Assembly (NCBI GenBank): GCA_002355495.1
Contig: AP017424.1
Span: 4,963,501 to 5,027,500, forward strand
Length of the DNA stretch: 64,000 bases
Direction: 5' to 3'
From: Streptomyces laurentii
GTDB lineage: Bacteria > Actinomycetota > Actinomycetes > Streptomycetales > Streptomycetaceae
How positions within the stretch are numbered: the stretch's first letter is position 1; each line of letters starts with the position of its first letter. Made by a program: the position numbers and the translations under genes. The notes beneath the pieces are model-generated. The model had not been told where the DNA came from. It made no database searches and saw only the letters and a program-made list of their open reading frames with translations. Below, piece after piece: positions 59,388 to 64,000 of this stretch.

Positions 59388-60004
59388 TGAGCGAAGGACC
59401 TCGTTTCCCCATGAACGTGCGGCACGCAAAGCAGATCGGCAGAGGAGCCGCGACAGCGGCCCTGGCCACTGGACTGATCCTCGGCCTCTCGGGCTGCGGC
59501 GGCGACAAGAAGCCGCCTCAGGACGACAAGCCGGCGAAGAGCAGTGCGCCTGCCAAGGCCGACGGCGGGGCCGGCGCGCAGCAGCCGTCGCAGCAGCAGG
59601 ATCCGACCGAGGTGCTTGGCACCCTCACGGGGCAAGATGGCTTCGAGTTGGCCATCAACTCGGCTGAGCGTGATGCTGGGGGATTCGTCACCGTCAAGGG
59701 CGCGCTGAAGAACACCTCGGGGTCCACCCGCGCCTTCCCCGCCGGAGCCCGGGGGGACGAGATGGAGATCGTCAAGCACAGCAACTCCCTTGGTGGTGCC
59801 ACTCTCCTCGATGGCGTCGGCAAGAAGCGCTACTACGTGCTGCGCGACACGGACGGGCGGCCCCTGACCACCACGGGGCTGGACATGGTGAAGGGGGGCG
59901 CTTCGCTCCCCGTCTTCATGCAGTTCCCCGCACCGCCCGCCAATACAGCCGAGGTCTCCCTTCAGGTCCCGACCTTCACCCCCGCCACCATCAAGCTCTC
60001 CTGA
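59387..60004 (+). CDS. Lipoprotein of the Tad cluster
   Basis: Signal peptide with lipobox LSGC (ALATGLILGLSGCGG), so lipid-anchored outside the membrane. A Gln/Ala/Lys-rich linker is followed by a beta-rich domain (FELAINSAERDAGGFVTVKGALKNTSGSTRAF, LDGVGKKRYYVLRDTDGRPL, AEVSLQVPTFTPATIKLS) of the DUF4352-like immunoglobulin kind. ATG 59387 overlaps the TadG stop (ATGATGA); ATG 59411 would give a more usual signal length. Followed after ten bases by the OmpA-domain gene. Confidence 0.85.
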   Translation: MSEGPRFPMNVRHAKQIGRGAATAALATGLILGLSGCGGDKKPPQDDKPAKSSAPAKADGGAGAQQPSQQQDPTEVLGTLTGQDGFELAINSAERDAGGFVTVKGALKNTSGSTRAFPAGARGDEMEIVKHSNSLGGATLLDGVGKKRYYVLRDTDGRPLTTTGLDMVKGGASLPVFMQFPAPPANTAEVSLQVPTFTPATIKLS

Positions 60005-60014
60005 GGGTGCAGCC

Positions 60015-60623
60015 ATGACCTCGACGACGACATCCCGCCGTATCGCCGCTCTCACGGTCACCGTGCTGCTCCTGGCCGGGACCGCCGGGACCGCGCGGGC
60101 CGACGATCCGCCCGGGTCCGTGTCCGCCGGTGCCCCGTTGCCCGCCATCGACACCAAGTCGCCCGCGCTGATGCTGCCCGACGGGGCGACGCTCGCGCCT
60201 GCCAAGGTGCTCGACATCAAGCAGATCGTCGAGGAGGAGGGCGGCGAGGAGCGGCGCGAGGACACCAACGTGGACGTGACGTTCGCGCTGCAGGCCGAGG
60301 TGCTGTTCGGCAAGGACAGTGCCAAGCTCAGCCCTTCCGCCGGCTCCCGGATCGCCGCCATCGCCGCGGAGATCAAGAGGCAGGGGACCGGGCGGGTCCG
60401 GGTGTTCGGGTTCACCGACAACCTCGGGACGTACGAGCACGGGCTGAAACTCTCCAAGCAGCGCGCCGACGCCGTGCAGCGGGAGCTGGCCAAGGGGCTG
60501 GACCCGGGAATCACGTTCGACATCCGCGGGTACAGCGAGGACTATCCGATCGCCGACAACTCCACCGAGGAGGGCCGCCGGAAGAACCGCCGGGTCGAGG
60601 TCTCCTTCCCCCGCACCTCCTGA
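60015..60623 (+). CDS. Secreted OmpA-domain peptidoglycan-binding protein
   Basis: Signal peptide 1-29 (IAALTVTVLLLAGTAGTARA), then a C-terminal OmpA/MotB domain: VDVTFALQAEVLFGKDSAKLSPSAGSRIAAIAAEI, VRVFGFTDNLGTYEHGLKLSKQRADAVQREL, GYSEDYPIADNSTEEGRRKNRRVEVSF. Such domains bind meso-/LL-DAP peptidoglycan. In a monoderm with a Tad pilus it may anchor the machine to the wall together with the preceding lipoprotein. ATG 60015 has GAGGG upstream. Confidence 0.92.
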   Translation: MTSTTTSRRIAALTVTVLLLAGTAGTARADDPPGSVSAGAPLPAIDTKSPALMLPDGATLAPAKVLDIKQIVEEEGGEERREDTNVDVTFALQAEVLFGKDSAKLSPSAGSRIAAIAAEIKRQGTGRVRVFGFTDNLGTYEHGLKLSKQRADAVQRELAKGLDPGITFDIRGYSEDYPIADNSTEEGRRKNRRVEVSFPRTS

Positions 60624-60639
60624 GAGCGCGGCTCAGGCC

Positions 60640-61161
60640 GGCGCGGCCAGGGCTTCTGGAGCTCGTCGAAGCGGCGGACGTCGCGCTCGTGGGCCGCGGG
60701 CCCGCCGGTGCGGCGCGGCACGGCGAGTTCGGCGGCCAGTTCCGCGGGCCGGACCAGCGGCGGGCGGCGCAGCGCGCCCACCTGACCGGCGGACAGCGCC
60801 GAGTCGGCGACGACCACGGCCGCCTCCCGCCCGCCGCGCGGTTGAGGTCGCCGACCGTACGCGCCGGGGTCGTCACCCGCAGCCCGCGCCGCTGCCCGCA
60901 GTTCCGGTCGGCCGGCCGGGACGTGACGTGACGTGCACCCGTATCCCGTCCGTCCCGCCGCTCCTGTGGGCGGTGAACTCCAGGACGCCGGGCACGTCTT
61001 CCCCGTTCTCCACCGCCGCCGCCGTGCGACGCGCCCCGGCGGAGCGGCTGCCAGCCGTCCGCCCGCAGCCGCCGGGCGAGCCGCCCCGCCGGCCGGCCCG
61101 CGGCCATCGCCCACACCGTGAGCAGCACCCCGCCCCTGGCGAGCCTCCACAATTCGCGCAT
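60640..61161 (-). pseudogene. Decayed AbiEi-like antitoxin/DUF559-type gene
   Basis: Pieces in three frames of one strand rebuild an AbiEi-type protein: the winged-helix start LARGGVLLTVWAMAAGRPAGRLARRLRADGWQPLRRG (from 61161), a middle piece GVLEFTAHRSGGTDGIRVHVTS in another frame, GLRVTTPARTVGDLNRA, and GREAAVVVADSALSAGQVGALR in a third. In intact relatives these run in this order (VTTPARTxxDL is the diagnostic motif). At least two frameshifts, so not functional. The surrounding 60624-61341 holds no other gene I can support. Confidence 0.6.
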
Positions 61162-61341
61162 ACGCCCAACGATCCACGGAAGAGCGACAGTTCGCCAGGC
61201 CTGTGGAAAACCTGGCGAAAGGCGGCGTCAGGAAAGTGCAAAAGTGCAGGAAACAGGCGGGTCAAGGCGCCGGAGGAGGAGCATCCTGATCCGTGGAGCT
61301 CCCCTCACCCCTCACACCAGCGCATCCGAAACGGTCAGCCG

Positions 61342-61785
61342 ATGACTTCCCCCGCCTCCACCCCCGCGCTCCCCGCCACCACCCTCCCCACGCCCACCAT
61401 CACCCCCGGCATCCAGCTCGTCGGCGACCTCGTCGCGTACGTCCCCGGGCTCCGCACCGCCTACGACGCGCACGTCGTCTGCCAGGGCCGCGTCCAGCCG
61501 CACGTCTTCTTCTGGGACGTCGTCCAGGCCACCGTCCAGTCCTACGTCGCCGATGCCGACCACGACGCCGACCACAAGGGCGACAGCCACGAGCGCGCCG
61601 ACTGGCGGCGCACCCTCGATTTCCTGGAGGCGCAGAGCCGCCGGGGCGTCGCCGGCGTCGACGAGGTCATCGTCACCTCCTTCCTCGGCGACCTGCCCCA
61701 CCCCCACGAGCCCGGCCACGCCCTCGTACGGCGGCTCGGGCCCGTGCTGGCCGCCCGCTTCGGGCGGCTCCGACCCGGCGGCTGA
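61342..61785 (+). CDS. Hypothetical 147-residue cytosolic protein
   Basis: Starts MTSPASTPALP, then PGIQLVGDLVAYVPGLRTAYDAHVVCQGRVQPHVFFWDVVQATVQSYV, DWRRTLDFLEAQSRRG, DEVIVTSFLGDLPHPHEPGH. No signal or helix. The pattern of an FxxD-V segment plus SFLxDL resembles small DUF7674/immunity-type proteins, an uncertain match. ATG 61342 has no strong ribosome site. The next gene follows after 11 bases. Placed beside a decayed AbiEi-like gene, so a defence-related origin is conceivable. Confidence 0.65.
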   Translation: MTSPASTPALPATTLPTPTITPGIQLVGDLVAYVPGLRTAYDAHVVCQGRVQPHVFFWDVVQATVQSYVADADHDADHKGDSHERADWRRTLDFLEAQSRRGVAGVDEVIVTSFLGDLPHPHEPGHALVRRLGPVLAARFGRLRPGG

Positions 61786-61796
61786 TAATCGAGCGC

Positions 61797-62936
61797 ATGT
61801 CCCGCGCCACCCCGCACGCCCCGCCCGTCACTCCCGCCCCGCCGCCGCCCCCGAGCGCACCCCCCTGGGCCGCGCTCGCCGGCTACGCCGCCACCCGCGT
61901 CCTCGGCCTCCTGGCCCTCACCGTCGCCGCGGCCGCCACCGGCAAGGACGGATGGCACCGGCTCTCGGGCCGCTGGGACGCGGTCTGGTACACGCGGATC
62001 GCCGAGCACGGCTACGGCTACCAGGTCACCCTCCCCGACGGCGCCGTCCACGCCGACCTCGCCTTCTTCCCCCTCTTCCCGGCCCTCGAACGGGCCGTCT
62101 CCACCGTCCTGCCCGTCGACGCCGCCACCGCCGGACTCCTCCTCTCCTGGGCCGCCTCGCTCGCCGCCGCCTGGGGTATGTACGCGGTCGGCGCGCACGT
62201 GGCGGGCCCGCGCGCCGGAGTGGTCCTGGCGGTCCTGTGGGGGGTGTACCCGACGGCGTTCGTGCAGTCGATGGCGTACACGGAGACGCTGTTCACGGCG
62301 CTCGCCGCCTGGTCGGTGTACGCGGTGCTGCGCGGGCGCTGGATCACGGCCGGGCTGCTGTGCGTCCTCGCGGGACTGACCCGGCCGACGGCCGCCGCGC
62401 TGATCGCCGCGATCGGGATCACCGCCGTGGTCACCGTGGTCCGCGAGCGCCGGCTGCGCGCCCCCGTCCTGCTCGGTACGCTCCTGGCGCCGCTCGGCTG
62501 GCTCGCGTACATCGTGTACGTGGGCGTCCGCCAGGGCAGCCCCACCGCCTACTTCGACGTCCAGGCCGCCTGGGGCAACTCCATCGACGGCGGCGTCGCC
62601 CTCGCCCGCTTCATCGCCGGCCTGCCCTGGCCCGCCGCCCTCGGTCTGTGCGCCGCGCTCGGGCTCCTGGCCTGGCTGATCGTGTTGTGCGCGCGGCAGC
62701 GGCAGCCGCTCCCGCTGCTCGTGTACACCGTCGCGGTCGTCGTGGTCTCGCTCGTCGGCGCCGCCTACTTCGGGTCCCGGCCGCGTCTGATGATGCCCGC
62801 GTTCGGCCTGCTGCTGCCGCCCGCGGTCGCCCTGGCCCGGCTCCGTACCCGCACCGCCGTGCCGGTCCTCGCGGCCCTGGCGCTCGCCTCCGCCGTGTAC
62901 GGGGCGTTCACGCTCCTCGGCTCGGGGCCCCCGTGA
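61797..62936 (+). CDS. PIG-V-like GT-C mannosyltransferase, membrane protein
   Basis: About 379 residues with ten or so helices. GRWDAVWYTRIAEHGYGY in the first external loop supplies the Asp of GT-C enzymes, FFPLFPALERAVS follows, and PTAFVQSMAYTETLFTALAAWSVYAVLRGRW and LAGLTRPTAAAL are the PIG-V/GPI-mannosyltransferase-2 pattern. N-terminal ~25 residues are Pro-rich. ATG 61797 follows GATAAT (61783-61788) by eight bases, so the mRNA may be leaderless. Might glycosylate pilus or envelope components; substrate not known. Confidence 0.83.
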   Translation: MSRATPHAPPVTPAPPPPPSAPPWAALAGYAATRVLGLLALTVAAAATGKDGWHRLSGRWDAVWYTRIAEHGYGYQVTLPDGAVHADLAFFPLFPALERAVSTVLPVDAATAGLLLSWAASLAAAWGMYAVGAHVAGPRAGVVLAVLWGVYPTAFVQSMAYTETLFTALAAWSVYAVLRGRWITAGLLCVLAGLTRPTAAALIAAIGITAVVTVVRERRLRAPVLLGTLLAPLGWLAYIVYVGVRQGSPTAYFDVQAAWGNSIDGGVALARFIAGLPWPAALGLCAALGLLAWLIVLCARQRQPLPLLVYTVAVVVVSLVGAAYFGSRPRLMMPAFGLLLPPAVALARLRTRTAVPVLAALALASAVYGAFTLLGSGPP

Positions 62937-63306
62937 CGTCCCCCGCGATGTCCCCGGTCAGGTTCACCCCGACCGTGACACCCGGCCTGAGGCCCCAGCC
63001 CGCCATCGTGCCGCCCGCCGCCTCCAGGACGTGCCGGCCACGCCACCGCACCATCCCGAGCCGGCCCGGCCGCATCGTCACCACGTCGAGGACGGTGAGC
63101 GACCGGTCGAGGTAGGCGACGTCGAGGGTGAAGCGCATCCCGAAGGTGTGGATGCTGTTCGTCGGGGTGATGAGCAGCGCGCCGTCGATCCCGTCCCGGC
63201 CGAGCAGTCCCCGCCGCCGCGCCCGGTACGACGCCGCGATCTCCAGCGGCACCGCCCCGCCCGGCGTCTCCAACCGCCCCGAACCGTCCCGCCAAGTCCT
63301 CCCCAT
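62908..63306 (-). CDS. DUF192 family protein
   Basis: 132 residues: AASYRARRRGLLGRDGIDGALLITPTNSIHTFGMRFTLDVAYLDRSLTVLDVVTMRPGRLG and LEAAGGTMAGWGLRPGVTVGV are the DUF192 pattern (small beta-barrel). Many members are exported, this one has no signal. Its 3' end overlaps the GT-C gene by 29 bases. DUF192 genes often sit by Tad and prepilin peptidase genes in actinobacteria, from memory; function unknown. Confidence 0.88.
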   Translation of the reverse strand: MGRTWRDGSGRLETPGGAVPLEIAASYRARRRGLLGRDGIDGALLITPTNSIHTFGMRFTLDVAYLDRSLTVLDVVTMRPGRLGMVRWRGRHVLEAAGGTMAGWGLRPGVTVGVNLTGDIAGDVTGAPSRGA

Positions 63307-63335
63307 GGGCCCGAGACTAGCCCTAGGGTCGCCCC

Positions 63336-64000
63336 GTGGACGCCCTGTCGATCGCCCTCGTCGTCGCCGCCGCCCTGTGGGGCGCGGCGGCCGGGCTGCT
63401 CGTGCCCCGGGCCGCGTACCGGTTCTCCGTCGCCCCCGAGGAACCCTGGCGGGCGGCCTGCCCGGCCGGTCACCCCTTCGCGCTCCGGCCGGCCCGCGGC
63501 TGGCTCGGCGGTCCCGGGCGCGCGGCCTGCGCGACGACCCCCGCCCCGTACACCGCGCCGCTGCTCACCGCCCTCGCGTGCGCGGCGCTTGCCGCCGCCA
63601 CCGGCGGGCCCCGGCCCGAACTGCTCGTCTGGCTGCTCGCCGCGCCGTTCGGCACCCTCCTCGCGTGCGTGGACGCGCGCGTACGGCGGCTGCCCGACCC
63701 GCTCACCCTGCCGCTCGCCGCCGCCCTGCCGCTGCTGCTCGCACTCGCCGCGCTCGCGCCGTACGCGGCGGGCTCCTGGCTCCACGCGCTGCTCGGGGCC
63801 CTCGCCCTCGGCGGCGGCTATCTGGTCCTCCACCTCCTGCACCCGGCCGGGATGGGCTTCGGCGACGTGAAGCTCGCCGTCCCGCTCGGGGCGGCGCTCG
63901 GCTGGTACGGCTGGGGGGTGCTGTGCGCGGGGGCGTTCGCGGGATTCCTGCTCGGGTCGCTGTACGGGTTCGGGCTTGTCGCCACCCGCCGGGCCGGGCG
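63336..64000 (+). CDS. Prepilin peptidase (A24, TadV-like), cut by window end
   Basis: Aspartic membrane protease that cleaves Flp, TadE and TadG-like leaders. Helices from the N-terminus on; catalytic Asp residues in LACVDARVRRLPDPLTLP and GMGFGDVKLAVPLGAALG (GxGD motif). The N-terminal region has a PCP-like segment without the Cys quartet. GTG 63336 lies six bases after TAGGGT (63324-63329), another leaderless candidate. The frame is open at base 64000; about 30 residues are probably missing. It provides the one Tad component not in the main cluster. Confidence 0.92.
   Translation, partial: MDALSIALVVAAALWGAAAGLLVPRAAYRFSVAPEEPWRAACPAGHPFALRPARGWLGGPGRAACATTPAPYTAPLLTALACAALAAATGGPRPELLVWLLAAPFGTLLACVDARVRRLPDPLTLPLAAALPLLLALAALAPYAAGSWLHALLGALALGGGYLVLHLLHPAGMGFGDVKLAVPLGAALGWYGWGVLCAGAFAGFLLGSLYGFGLVATRRAG

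Overview
High G+C sequence with GTG/ATG starts, four-base stop/start overlaps, chaplins, a rodlin-like protein, mycothiol-linked mca and AfsK-type kinases points to a Streptomyces chromosome, probably a conserved core region. No tRNA, rRNA, CRISPR array or complete transposase was seen.

Layout. 1-10.9 kb is housekeeping: ilvA, a DrrAB-type ABC exporter, two tandem sensor kinases, greA, a DUF4307 protein and mca with a candidate SigR promoter. 11-32.7 kb is a cell-surface district: a rodlin-like gene, a YyaL/DUF255 protein, an LCP protein, three short chaplins, two small secreted or small unknown proteins, an LPETG-anchored repeat protein, a GH26 enzyme, a nine-gene Wzx/Wzy-type exopolysaccharide operon on the minus strand (27308 to 17243), and the melC1-melC2 tyrosinase pair. 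BldN-like promoters sit before the rodlin and two chaplins. A small MITE-like element closes the 3' end of the polysaccharide operon. 32.8-43.2 kb is mixed: DUF5949, VKOR, a second GH26, TetR, hemolysin III, pckG, an AlaA-type aminotransferase, an MptB-like mannosyltransferase and a Uma2 remnant.

43.2-50.4 kb holds a divergent catabolic locus: N-acyl-D-amino-acid deacylase and a fold-type III PLP dehydratase on one strand; a PfkB/KDG-like kinase, an IclR regulator and RidA on the other. A palindromic operator lies between them. Next to it is a GH18 chitinase with a DasR-like site. Together they suggest use of oxidised chitin sugars (N-acetylglucosaminate to KDG-phosphate); this is inference.

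50.7-64 kb is a Tad (Flp) pilus cluster for a single-membrane cell: zinc-ribbon protein, CpaB/SAF, TadZ/CpaE, two TadE-like, TadA, TadB, TadC, a LuxR-type regulator carrying a TTA codon (bldA dependence), Flp pilin, a TadG-like protein, a lipoprotein and an OmpA-domain protein. After a decayed AbiEi-like gene and three other genes, the window ends inside a prepilin peptidase gene.
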